This document shows, in pieces, positions 1-6,989 of a DNA stretch of 26,767 bases. The position numbers were made by a program, and so were the translations under genes. A model generated the notes under the pieces. It did not search any database and was not told where the DNA came from. It saw only the letters and a program-made list of their open reading frames with translations. The DNA comes from Chloroflexota bacterium (GTDB lineage Bacteria > Chloroflexota > FW602-bin22 > JACPRP01). The stretch is from assembly GCA_016210495.1 (NCBI GenBank), contig JACQUC010000183.1:1-26767 (forward strand), read 5' to 3'. The number at the start of each line of letters is the position of its first letter. Within the stretch, counting starts at the first letter, position 1.

Positions 1-85
1 GACGCGGGACTAGACCAAGTTGCCGGCCGGGGTTCGTGCGGGAATACGCATACTCCCCAACAGTCGCCGCCCGGACCGGCCGGAG

Positions 86-814
86 TTATGCACGGATCTC
101 AGAATCTATCAATTGCAGTGCCCACGGGTCCGAGAAGAGGGTGGCATCCACCTCCTTTTTTTGCAGCAGGCCGGCCTGCGCCATCGGCGGACCGGTGACG
201 ATCGTGAAGTCCTTCTCGAAATCCAGACCCAGCTCTTTGAAGAAGACCTGCGCACTAGTGTACGCCCCGCTGATCTTCGGCGAGGTCGCGATCTTCTTGC
301 CCTTCAGGTCGGTGACCTTCTGATATGGCGTATCCTTCCACACCATAAAGTAGTTGACGTTCCACAGCAAGGGCGCGATCAGAACGATGGGCAGACCCTC
401 GTTGTTGGCCGTGACCGCCGAAATGGGTGCGTAGTTGCCCACCTCGACGCGCTTCAGAGCCACCGCCCTTTCGGCATCAGCCGGCTCGAAGATCTTCAGG
501 TCCAGGTCCACGCCGTACTTTAGGTCGATCTTCTGCTTCTTGATGACCGCCGTCAGCACACCCAGCGTGCCGGTGGTCGTTCCCATCACCACCTGCTTTG
601 GCGGCCCGGCTGGCTTGGGCGCTGCAGCCGCCGGCTTGGTAGCTGCCGGCGCTGGGGCCGCCGGCTTAGGCGTCGGCGTAGGCGCAGGTGGCGCCGTGCA
701 GCCCAGCAAGTATGTCCCGCCCAGGCCTATGCCCGCTCCCACCGATACCTTGATGAAGTCACGGCGCGACAGTCTCTTCCGGCCACGACCGGAGGTAAGC
801 CTCTTTTCTTCCAA
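86..814 (-). pseudogene. Truncated NMT1/SsuA-type ABC substrate-binding lipoprotein (second tandem copy)
   Basis: This reading frame starts at TTG (814), with an AAGGAG ribosome site 8 nt upstream, and encodes 242 residues. It closely parallels the upstream gene at 864-1982: the same Tat motif SRRDFIK, the same lipobox LLGC with Cys39, a Pro/Ala linker, and then long shared blocks such as GVDLDLK, YAPISAVTANNE and QAGLLQKK. The similarity stops right after SDPWALQLI. Here the frame reads a few unrelated residues and meets TAA, while the paralogue continues for about 130 more residues. None of the three frames in bases 1-85 restores the missing part, so a simple one-base frameshift does not explain it. 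The protein would lack most of the second lobe of the binding-protein fold and is probably non-functional. A rearrangement, or an assembly join near the window edge, remains possible. Confidence 0.72.
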
Positions 815-863
815 GGTTGTTTCTCCTTATTGCACTTCCTAGTACTAGCGAAGAAGTGAGCCT

Positions 864-1982
864 TTAGGGCATTACGAAAATGGACTCCGCAGGTGCCTTG
901 GGTACGATCTTCAAATCGACAGACCTGTCGACTATGAGCTGGGCATTCTTGATGACCTTATCGTTCCACTCGGTTGCGAAAATCTCCGGCATACGTTTCT
1001 TGGCCAGTTCCACCTCCTGGGGCGTCTTCAAGCCAACGGAATCCTTGACCTCCTCGATCACCTCCGGATGGTCCTGTATGTATTTGGCGCATTCAGTAAA
1101 TGTCTTCAGCAGGCGCCGCGCCGTCTCCCGATTCTGGTTGACCCAGTCCCGATACGTCCCAAGACCAATGAAAAACATCGGTTGGCCGGTCAATTCCTTC
1201 CAGATATCGTTCTGCCACGCCAGTTGCCTGTAATCGCCGCTGGCTATCAACTGCAAAGCCCACGGATCGGAGAACATCGCGGCTTCCACATCCTTCTTTT
1301 GCAGCAGACCTGCCTGGACCGGCGGAGGCCCGGTCACGACCTGGAAGTCCTTCTCGAAGTCCATCCCGAGCTCTTTGAAAACGACTTGTGAACTCGTGTA
1401 AGCCGAACTGATCTTCTCTGCCACGGCAACCTTCTTGCCCTTGAGATCTTGCACCTTCTTGTAAGGCGAATCCTTAGCCACGATAACGTAGACAATGTTC
1501 CAGAGAAGAGGAGCGATAAGCACGATCGCTTTGTCTTCGTTGTTCGCGGTGACGGCAGAGATTGGCGCGTAAATACCCACGTCGACGCGTTTCAACGCCA
1601 CGGCCATCGCCGCCTCGGCCGGCTGGAAGGGCTTGAGATCGAGATCCACACCGTTCTTGACATCGAGATTCTTGGCCTTGATCACCGCCGTCTGAACACC
1701 CAATGTCCCGGTAGTGGTTGCCATCACCACCTTGGTAGGTGCCGCAGCAACAACAGTAGGAGTAGCCAGTGGCGCTCCAGGCGGTGCTGGCGCCGCCGGC
1801 GCAGTAGTAGCGGCCGGCTTTGGTGCTGCCGGCACTGGAGTCGGGGTAGGCTGAGCTGGTGCTGCACATCCTAATAAGTAAGCGCTACTCAGGCCGACGC
1901 CCGCTCCCACTGATACCTTGAGAAAGTCACGTCGCGATAGTCGCTTCCTTGCACGTCCAGAAGCAGTCCTTTGGTCTTCCAC
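864..1982 (-). CDS. ABC transporter substrate-binding lipoprotein, NMT1/SsuA/TauA-like
   Basis: This is the extracytoplasmic binding protein of the importer whose permease and ATPase lie at 6006-6854 and 5234-5977. The family captures small organic molecules such as sulfonates, nitrate, pyrimidine precursors and aromatic acids; the substrate here is unknown. GTG at 1982 is chosen because a GGGAGG site lies 7 nt upstream and the resulting N-terminus matches the neighbouring copy; a longer reading frame exists but has no ribosome site. The 372-residue product has a textbook Tat motif SRRDFLK (residues 16-22), a hydrophobic stretch and a lipobox LLGC with Cys39, so it should be exported folded and lipid-anchored. 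A Pro/Ala/Thr linker of about 55 residues follows, then the binding domain (TTTGTLGVQTAVI, YAPISAVTANNE, DLKGKKVAV). It is the intact member of the tandem pair. Confidence 0.88.
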   Translation of the reverse strand: MEDQRTASGRARKRLSRRDFLKVSVGAGVGLSSAYLLGCAAPAQPTPTPVPAAPKPAATTAPAAPAPPGAPLATPTVVAAAPTKVVMATTTGTLGVQTAVIKAKNLDVKNGVDLDLKPFQPAEAAMAVALKRVDVGIYAPISAVTANNEDKAIVLIAPLLWNIVYVIVAKDSPYKKVQDLKGKKVAVAEKISSAYTSSQVVFKELGMDFEKDFQVVTGPPPVQAGLLQKKDVEAAMFSDPWALQLIASGDYRQLAWQNDIWKELTGQPMFFIGLGTYRDWVNQNRETARRLLKTFTECAKYIQDHPEVIEEVKDSVGLKTPQEVELAKKRMPEIFATEWNDKVIKNAQLIVDRSVDLKIVPKAPAESIFVMP

Positions 1983-2243
1983 AGTTGTTCCTCCCTTTTG
2001 CTTTAATATTTGCCCCGGGAAGCGCACCCCTAAGGCACTATGAAAACGGCGTCCTCGTTTCTGGGCAATGTTGGTCAGCACTGCCACCCGTCAATAAGGG
2101 ATCGTGCCATGCTCACCGCGCCATCGTCGCGTTCTTCCTTGCAAGCCACCCGAGCTGAAAACAGCTCGCCTGCTGTCGCCACTCCTCCACGCCAGTGAAG
2201 CACGGAATCTTGGGGGAACACCCAAGGCCCCGTCCTTGTGGCA
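1983..2243. other. 261-bp intergenic stretch between ferredoxin and binding-protein genes
   Basis: There is no convincing gene here; the short frames lack ribosome sites and family resemblance. On either strand it can form two small stems: GAGCTG-AAAA-CAGCTC (2152-2167) and a CTTGGG/CCCAAG stem (2209-2226). Neither has a T tract. They could slow decay or partly terminate the long operon transcript before the binding-protein genes, which often need higher expression. I saw no good sigma70 promoter on the minus strand. Confidence 0.4.
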
Positions 2244-2429
2244 CTAGTCGTTAGGAACAACCCGGATCGCCCATCTCGTGCAATCCAGCTCGCACGTGAA
2301 ACAGTTCGTGCAGTCCTCGACGTAGGTGGCGACCGCCTTGCCGCCTTTCATCCGCAGCACGTCGGACGGACACGACTGCACACACGTCGTGCATCCGGTG
2401 CACCGGGCGCTGTCTATCGTTACCGCCAT
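2244..2429 (-). CDS. Small 2x[4Fe-4S] ferredoxin
   Basis: This 61-residue electron carrier has two complete CxxCxxCxxxC motifs: Cys10, 13, 16, 20 and Cys40, 43, 46, 50. The first ends in the usual CP; the second is followed by Thr instead of Pro. The ATG at 2429 has a GGGAGGAG site just upstream and overlaps the last 10 bases of the flavoprotein gene, so the two are probably translationally coupled and act as partners. Flavoprotein plus small bacterial-type ferredoxin resembles the AprA/AprB layout of APS reductase, but the AprB tail is absent and the flavoprotein is not clearly AprA. I infer that it shuttles electrons to or from the FAD of the neighbouring subunit in the cytoplasm. A longer frame starting further upstream is rejected because it lies inside the flavoprotein gene and lacks a ribosome site. 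Confidence 0.88.
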   Translation of the reverse strand: MAVTIDSARCTGCTTCVQSCPSDVLRMKGGKAVATYVEDCTNCFTCELDCTRWAIRVVPND

Positions 2430-4081
2430 TGCACTCCTCCCATCGCAGGGATGTCCTCTGTCCAGATCTTCGGCGTCCCGTCGCCCTCCAACCGCGCGAT
2501 TGTCCATTTCAGCCAGTTGATGTCGTCTCGCTCAGGATGGTCTTCGCGGAAATTCATGTAGCGGCTCTCGGTGCGCAGCAGTGAGGTGCGTGCAATCAGT
2601 TCCGCCATCTCCACGATGTTCCGCATCTCGTTCGCCCGCATCAGCGTATGGCTGTCCCTTGCCCCAATCCGCGTCAGCTTCTCGGTCCTGGTCAACTCGA
2701 GAAGTTGGACAGCTTCCTGGAGTCTGCTCCCGTGCTTCAGCACCCCGATCCTTTCGTTCACAATCTGGCGCACTTCTTCGAAGAGATCCCTAGGACTTGT
2801 GCCATTGGACCGCTGTAGCGGAGCATACACCTGATTTTTGAACTCGGAGACCTGCTGTTGCTTGGGTTCATTCGTAACTGACGAGCGAGCATAGTCTGCG
2901 GCGATGCCCCCTGCCCTCCAGCCGAGCACCGAGGCGCCGGCCAGTCCGACCAGACCCGCGTACATTCGGTCCGACGCGCCCCCGGCGCAGAACAGGCCGT
3001 CCACCGTAGTCTCACAGTTCTTGTTTACCCTGATCCCTCCCGCCGGAACGTTTCCATTCGACGCCGGGACATACTCTACCAGATCCCTGGAGAGGTCGAT
3101 GCCAACTCTGTTGAAGGCGGCGATAGTGTGGGGGATCACCTGCGCCATCCTGGCAAGTTCTTCCTTGCTGAAGTGCCGGCAATCCATGTACACGGGGCCG
3201 CGGCCTTCTTTGATCTCGCGCGCAACGCCCTGCACGAGGACCGCCCGAGGCGCTCTTTCCAGCAGCTCGGGATGGTACTTCTCCATAAACCGCTCGCCCC
3301 GCGCGTTTACCAGCCGTCCGCCGTGGCCGGTGATCGGGTGTAACCCCGGCATCGACAGAAAGCGTTTTGGTGCGATGGTGTAGCCAAGCTGCTCCATGCT
3401 GCGCATCTGTGCGCCCGCGCGCCAGGTGGCCGCCTGCCCATCCCCCGTCAGGTCTCCCGTCAGCGCTTCACCCATGCCCCAGTCCCCGGCAGTCATAATC
3501 ACGGATTTCGCCCTGAAGACGTAGAACCCCCCGTCTCGAACGTTGAGCCCCACCGCGCCAATCACCTTGCCATCGGTCGGCAGCTTCCCGTCCGACGTCA
3601 AGAGGTCGGTGACCATCACACGGTCCATAATCCGCGTGCCCGCTCGCACCGCCTCGCCCCGCAGGATAGACATCAACTGCCTGCCACCGTGGAAGTAGAT
3701 GTTGCGCATCTCCTTCTGCCCGAGGCCCGCCTTGCGTACGAACTGGCCGTCTTTCTTCTCCCACTCGAGGCCCCATCCCTCGAACCTGAGCCGGAGCTCG
3801 TAACACACGGGAACAATCAGCTCCAGCATCTCTCGGTCATCCAAGAAGTGGCTGGTCTCGCACGCGTTTCTCACGTAAGCGGCCAGATCATCGCTAGGCT
3901 CGTAGCCAAGGTAAGTTCCCGCCGCCACGACACTGCTTCCGCTGCGCCCCGCCGGTCCCTTGCTGGCCAGGACGACGTCCACGCCCGACTTTCTTGCTGT
4001 AATCGAAGCCAAAAGCCCGGCGATGCCGCCGCCGATTATCAGGACGTGAGTGTCAATGACCCGCTCCGTACCAACCGCCAT
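2420..4081 (-). CDS. FAD-dependent oxidoreductase, fumarate reductase/APS reductase flavoprotein-like
   Basis: This 553-residue flavoprotein belongs to the succinate dehydrogenase/fumarate reductase/AprA/L-aspartate oxidase superfamily. The N-terminal Rossmann motif IIGGGIAGL (about residues 15-23) binds the FAD ADP moiety. Further family marks are GRSGSS after the second strand, LHPITGHGGRLVN and GERFM near the active site, the YMDCRH segment, and the VDGLFCAGGAS motif that closes the FAD site. The C-terminus NFREDHPERDD resembles the helical tail of the family. ATG at 4081 is preceded by AAGGAG, while the longer frame has an N-terminus unlike the family. The product has no signal peptide or membrane segment, so it should be cytoplasmic. 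It lies between the amidohydrolase and the ferredoxin it overlaps. The exact reaction (oxidation, reduction or desaturation of the imported compound) cannot be told from sequence. Confidence 0.87.
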   Translation of the reverse strand: MAVGTERVIDTHVLIIGGGIAGLLASITARKSGVDVVLASKGPAGRSGSSVVAAGTYLGYEPSDDLAAYVRNACETSHFLDDREMLELIVPVCYELRLRFEGWGLEWEKKDGQFVRKAGLGQKEMRNIYFHGGRQLMSILRGEAVRAGTRIMDRVMVTDLLTSDGKLPTDGKVIGAVGLNVRDGGFYVFRAKSVIMTAGDWGMGEALTGDLTGDGQAATWRAGAQMRSMEQLGYTIAPKRFLSMPGLHPITGHGGRLVNARGERFMEKYHPELLERAPRAVLVQGVAREIKEGRGPVYMDCRHFSKEELARMAQVIPHTIAAFNRVGIDLSRDLVEYVPASNGNVPAGGIRVNKNCETTVDGLFCAGGASDRMYAGLVGLAGASVLGWRAGGIAADYARSSVTNEPKQQQVSEFKNQVYAPLQRSNGTSPRDLFEEVRQIVNERIGVLKHGSRLQEAVQLLELTRTEKLTRIGARDSHTLMRANEMRNIVEMAELIARTSLLRTESRYMNFREDHPERDDINWLKWTIARLEGDGTPKIWTEDIPAMGGVQWR

Positions 4082-4146
4082 GTCAGTCTCCTTGTCAAGC
4101 GCGGTAATCCAATTTGGTGCGAAATGGCCACGCTGCCCCCCCACCC

Positions 4147-4172
4147 AGGGGCGGACAGGGCCGTCCGCCCCT
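4147..4172. repeat. Intergenic hairpin, GTAGGGGCG-type
   Basis: Perfect 10-bp arms (AGGGGCGGAC and GTCCGCCCCT) flank a 6-nt loop. On the minus strand the element begins TGTAGGGGCGGAC. It sits in the 121-bp gap between the amidohydrolase and flavoprotein genes. Two other intergenic hairpins in the window (10997-11038 and 26624-26655) share the GTAGGG(A/G)CG arm core, which suggests a REP-like dispersed family. It has no T tract, so it is not a classic terminator. Confidence 0.7.
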
Positions 4173-4202
4173 ACAGATTGCGTTTCGCATTCAGAAACTA
4201 CG

Positions 4203-5201
4203 CTATAGTTTGAGCAGCCTGGCAGCATTCCCCCCCAGTATCTTGCGCCTATCGGCGTCCGAGATCCTCATCTTGTCGATTTCCAGCAACGACCAGCGCA
4301 TGCCAAACGAGTCGGGCGCAATCGGGTAGTCGCTACCGAGGAGCACGCAGTCGGCCCCCAGCGTCTCGACGGCGCATTCGAGCGCGTACTGGTCGCACGA
4401 ATGGGTGTCGGCCAAAATCCTGCCCTTGTAGTCCCGTGCCAGACGCGGCGGGAAAACCGCCTCGTCCTTCACAACCTCGGGCGGCCACTGGGTGTGGTAG
4501 TTGTACACTAGATCGAAGCGGCCGAATATGAAAGGAATGAAACCGCCCAACTGCCCAAACGTCATGTTGAGCTTCGGAAATCGGTCGTAAATGCCGAAAA
4601 TCACGAAGCGCCCGATGCAAACGGTGGAGCTAAGCAGCATCGAAATCTCGGAGCGCAGGTAGCTCCTGTCGGTACCTTGCGATTCCCGCCAGAACGGCGT
4701 CTCCGTGGCCGGATGGGCAAAGATTGGCACGTCGAGCTCTTCCGCCAGTTTGTAGATGGGCCAGAATCGCTCGTTGTCGATGTACATCGTGCCGTAGTTC
4801 GTTACCATCGAAATAGCCCGGAACCCGAGCTGTGTAACGCACCTTTCGATCTCCATCACCGAGAACCTGATGTCCTCGGGATCGATACTCGCCGAGCCGA
4901 TCAAACGTCCGGGGTAGTCGGCTAGCATCCTCGCCAGCTCGTCGTGATACCACTTGATTCCCTGTTGCACGTCCATTCGCGCCGCGTTGAGGGAGGGCTG
5001 CAGGATGTTCGTAGGCCCGAAGAGAGCAATATCAGTCCCAATATCGTCCATCACTTTGATGTGCTCCTGGGGATCGGTCCAGGAGGGCGATTCCCACAGC
5101 CAACTGGTGCTCCGGCCGCGCGGCGTGTTGCGGTGAGCCTCGACCAGCTTGTGGGGCACAATGTGAGCGTGCCAATCGATTACCTTGGGCTTCTCGATCA
5201 T
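4203..5201 (-). CDS. Amidohydrolase family 2 (ACMSD-like metal-dependent hydrolase/decarboxylase)
   Basis: This 332-residue TIM-barrel enzyme is of the aminocarboxymuconate-semialdehyde decarboxylase group, whose members decarboxylate or hydrolyse aromatic and ring-cleavage acids using a bound divalent metal. Expected ligands are visible: HAH at residues 11-13, His163 in FAHPATE, and Asp291 in LLGSDYP. The family usually has a catalytic His in a (A/S)H-x-GG-x-x-P segment. Here that segment reads FGQLGGFIPF, with Gln217 in the His position, which is unusual. ATG at 5201 gives the compact N-terminus typical of the family. A GTG at 5237 is also possible; it would overlap the ATPase stop as GTGA and add 12 residues. 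The product has no signal peptide. It lies 32 bp after the ABC ATPase and so is probably in the same transcript, acting on the imported compound or a breakdown product. Confidence 0.86.
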   Translation of the reverse strand: MIEKPKVIDWHAHIVPHKLVEAHRNTPRGRSTSWLWESPSWTDPQEHIKVMDDIGTDIALFGPTNILQPSLNAARMDVQQGIKWYHDELARMLADYPGRLIGSASIDPEDIRFSVMEIERCVTQLGFRAISMVTNYGTMYIDNERFWPIYKLAEELDVPIFAHPATETPFWRESQGTDRSYLRSEISMLLSSTVCIGRFVIFGIYDRFPKLNMTFGQLGGFIPFIFGRFDLVYNYHTQWPPEVVKDEAVFPPRLARDYKGRILADTHSCDQYALECAVETLGADCVLLGSDYPIAPDSFGMRWSLLEIDKMRISDADRRKILGGNAARLLKL

Positions 5202-5233
5202 GAGTCCCTTCTTTCCTCCGTGCGGATTTCTGG

Positions 5234-5977
5234 TCACCCCACCAGAGACTGAATGATCTCCTTGTGCGTACGAATGAGTCGCTCGTCTTCCATGTCCCTG
5301 GGACGGGGGATGTCGATCTCCACCGTCCTGAAAACGCTAGCCGGGCGCTTGGTCAGGAGGTAAATCCGGTCGGCGAGAAACACAGCCTCCAAGGCATTGT
5401 GGGTCACGAAGAGCACGGTTTTCCGCTCCTGGCTCCAGATCTTGAGCAGCTCGATGCGCATTGTTCGCGCCGTAAGCTCGTCCAGACCGCTGAATGGCTC
5501 GTCCATCAACAGGATGTCCGGCTCGATGGCCAAGGCTCGCGCAATGGCTACCCTTTGCTGCATTCCACCGCTCAGCGTAAGCGGATATTCGTTCACGAAG
5601 GACTCCAAGCCAACCAGTCCGACATACTTATCCACGCGCGCTTGCCAGTGGTCCTTTGGCACGCCATAGTTCCTCATACCGAAGATGACGTTTTCTTTCA
5701 CAGTCTTCCAATTCAGCAACCGTGGCCTCTGGAACACGTAACCGTATGTGACGTTCCTGTACTCGGGCCGGCCGTCGATGAGCACCCGGCCGCCGTCCGG
5801 CTGGACCAGACCGGCCAGGATGTGGAGCGAGGTCGATTTGCCACAGCCTGATGGCCCAAGCAGGCATACGAACTCTCTGTCTCGCGCTTCGATGCACAGA
5901 TTATCCAGAACCTGCAACGGGTCGCCGCCCTTCAGGAAAAAGGTTTTGGTTAGGTCTCTGATATCGATGCTAGCCAT
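5234..5977 (-). CDS. ABC transporter ATP-binding protein, SsuB/TauB/NrtD-like
   Basis: This 247-residue cytoplasmic ATPase powers the importer with the permease at 6006-6854 and the binding protein at 864-1982. All motifs are intact: Walker A GPSGCGKST (residues 41-49), Q-loop Gln83, signature LSGGMQQR (135-142), Walker B ILLMDEP (155-161), D-loop SGLDE and switch His193 (VTHN). ATG at 5977 is chosen because GGAG lies 7 nt upstream; the longer frame adds 13 residues without a ribosome site. The gene begins 28 bp after the permease stop. Length and motif spacing are normal for the nitrate/sulfonate/taurine family, but these features do not predict the substrate. Confidence 0.93.
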   Translation of the reverse strand: MASIDIRDLTKTFFLKGGDPLQVLDNLCIEARDREFVCLLGPSGCGKSTSLHILAGLVQPDGGRVLIDGRPEYRNVTYGYVFQRPRLLNWKTVKENVIFGMRNYGVPKDHWQARVDKYVGLVGLESFVNEYPLTLSGGMQQRVAIARALAIEPDILLMDEPFSGLDELTARTMRIELLKIWSQERKTVLFVTHNALEAVFLADRIYLLTKRPASVFRTVEIDIPRPRDMEDERLIRTHKEIIQSLVG

Positions 5978-6005
5978 ATGCTTACTCCCACACCTCCACA
6001 AGCTC

Positions 6006-6854
6006 TCACAGGGCAATCTTGGGACGCCAGCCCGTGAAGCGTCTTTCGAGCGGCTTCAAGACGGCGAATTCGAACACGATCATCAGGATCGTGAACGCCA
6101 GCGTCCAGCCAAGTACGCCGTCCATCGAGAACGTAGAGAAGCTCGTGTTAATCATGTAACCGATTCCGTTGGAGAGGCCGAGCATCTCGGACAACACGAC
6201 CACTTTCCAGGCCAACGCGAAGCCGAAACGAGCCCCCGCAAACAGATAGGGCAGGAGCTGCGGAACGACGATTTCCGTGACGACCGTCGTTCGCTTCGCC
6301 TTAAACGCTTTGCCCATTTCCAGAAGCTCCTTGTCGATGGCCTTGGTTCCTTGCCACATGTTCACGGCGATCATCGGCGACACAATCACGAAGATGGCGA
6401 AGACCGGCGATGCTTCCGATATGCCAAACCACATGAGGGACAGCACTGCCCAGCACAGGCCTGGTATCGTAAGCCCCACCAGGACATAGGTCTCCAAGAA
6501 CTTCTCGAGCCTGTCGTTGGCCCCCATGAGGATCCCAACTCCTGCGCTCCCCAAAAGCGCCAGGACGAAGCCCGCCATCACACGACCAACTGTGCCGTAG
6601 GCATGCGTGAGGAAGTCCTCGTAGAGAACGATCTTGATGATCTTCTGGAAAACGCGCTCCGGGCCAGGCAGGAACGTTGGCGGGTAGAATGATGCGATAA
6701 TAGCCCACGCGATGACCAGGCATAGGAAGGAAATGACTTTCAATCCCACGCCGCTACCGGCAACCCTGCCGGCCAGAGCCAGTTTCCCTTGCTTCTGGCG
6801 TCGTCCGATATGAGTCGTAGCGCTAGCAGAGCCCGCTACCGGCTGACCTTGCAT
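6006..6854 (-). CDS. ABC transporter permease, SsuC/TauC-like
   Basis: This 282-residue integral membrane protein forms the channel of the NMT1/SsuA-type importer. A basic, polar N-terminus of about 35 residues is followed by a first membrane helix (around VISFLCLVIAWAIIASF) and about five more. The coupling EAA loop is clear in LLEMGKAFKAKRTTVVTEIV-type sequence near residues 190-215, where the ATPase docks. ATG at 6854 has AGGTGG 8 nt upstream. GTG at 6866 would add four residues but its purine run is too close. Only one permease gene is present, as usual for homodimeric permeases of this family. It lies 135 bp after hyuB and 28 bp before the ATPase gene. Confidence 0.92.
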   Translation of the reverse strand: MQGQPVAGSASATTHIGRRQKQGKLALAGRVAGSGVGLKVISFLCLVIAWAIIASFYPPTFLPGPERVFQKIIKIVLYEDFLTHAYGTVGRVMAGFVLALLGSAGVGILMGANDRLEKFLETYVLVGLTIPGLCWAVLSLMWFGISEASPVFAIFVIVSPMIAVNMWQGTKAIDKELLEMGKAFKAKRTTVVTEIVVPQLLPYLFAGARFGFALAWKVVVLSEMLGLSNGIGYMINTSFSTFSMDGVLGWTLAFTILMIVFEFAVLKPLERRFTGWRPKIAL

Positions 6855-6906
6855 TTCCTCATCCACCTTCTATAGATTGGGTCCACTATTGCTGCCTAGA
6901 GAACGA

Positions 6907-6944
6907 CCCTCACCCTAACCCTCTCTCTGAAAGCGAAAGGGGAC
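6907..6944. repeat. Dispersed repeat ccctcaccctaaccctctc...ggggac, copy 1
   Basis: The segment starts with ccctcaccctaaccctctc and ends with ggggac. The same ends occur at 26399-26434 in reverse orientation, with a shorter and more self-complementary centre there. It lies in the 135-bp gap between hyuB and the permease gene. I recognise similar non-coding repeats from other bacterial genomes, but whether this is a mobile or processed element is not shown here. Confidence 0.65.
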
Positions 6945-6989
6945 AGGACGCTCGCCACGCGCGGGTTTTCCTACCATCGTGACAGGTCC

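Noticed and set aside
1..90. Single frameshift as the cause of the shortened binding protein
   Set aside because: None of the three frames in bases 1-85 continues the paralogue sequence, so more than a one-base change is needed.
20..523. Plus-strand open frames at the left edge
   Set aside because: They are antisense to the binding-protein copy, have no ribosome site and show low-complexity translation; they mirror the codon bias of the real minus-strand gene.
1449..1874. Plus-strand frame rich in Arg, Ser, Trp and Cys
   Set aside because: It lies fully antisense to the intact binding protein, and its composition comes from the repetitive Pro/Ala/Thr linker codons.
2430..2507. Longer N-terminus for the ferredoxin
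   Set aside because: The extra 26 residues overlap the flavoprotein and resemble nothing, while the ATG at 2429 has an excellent ribosome site.
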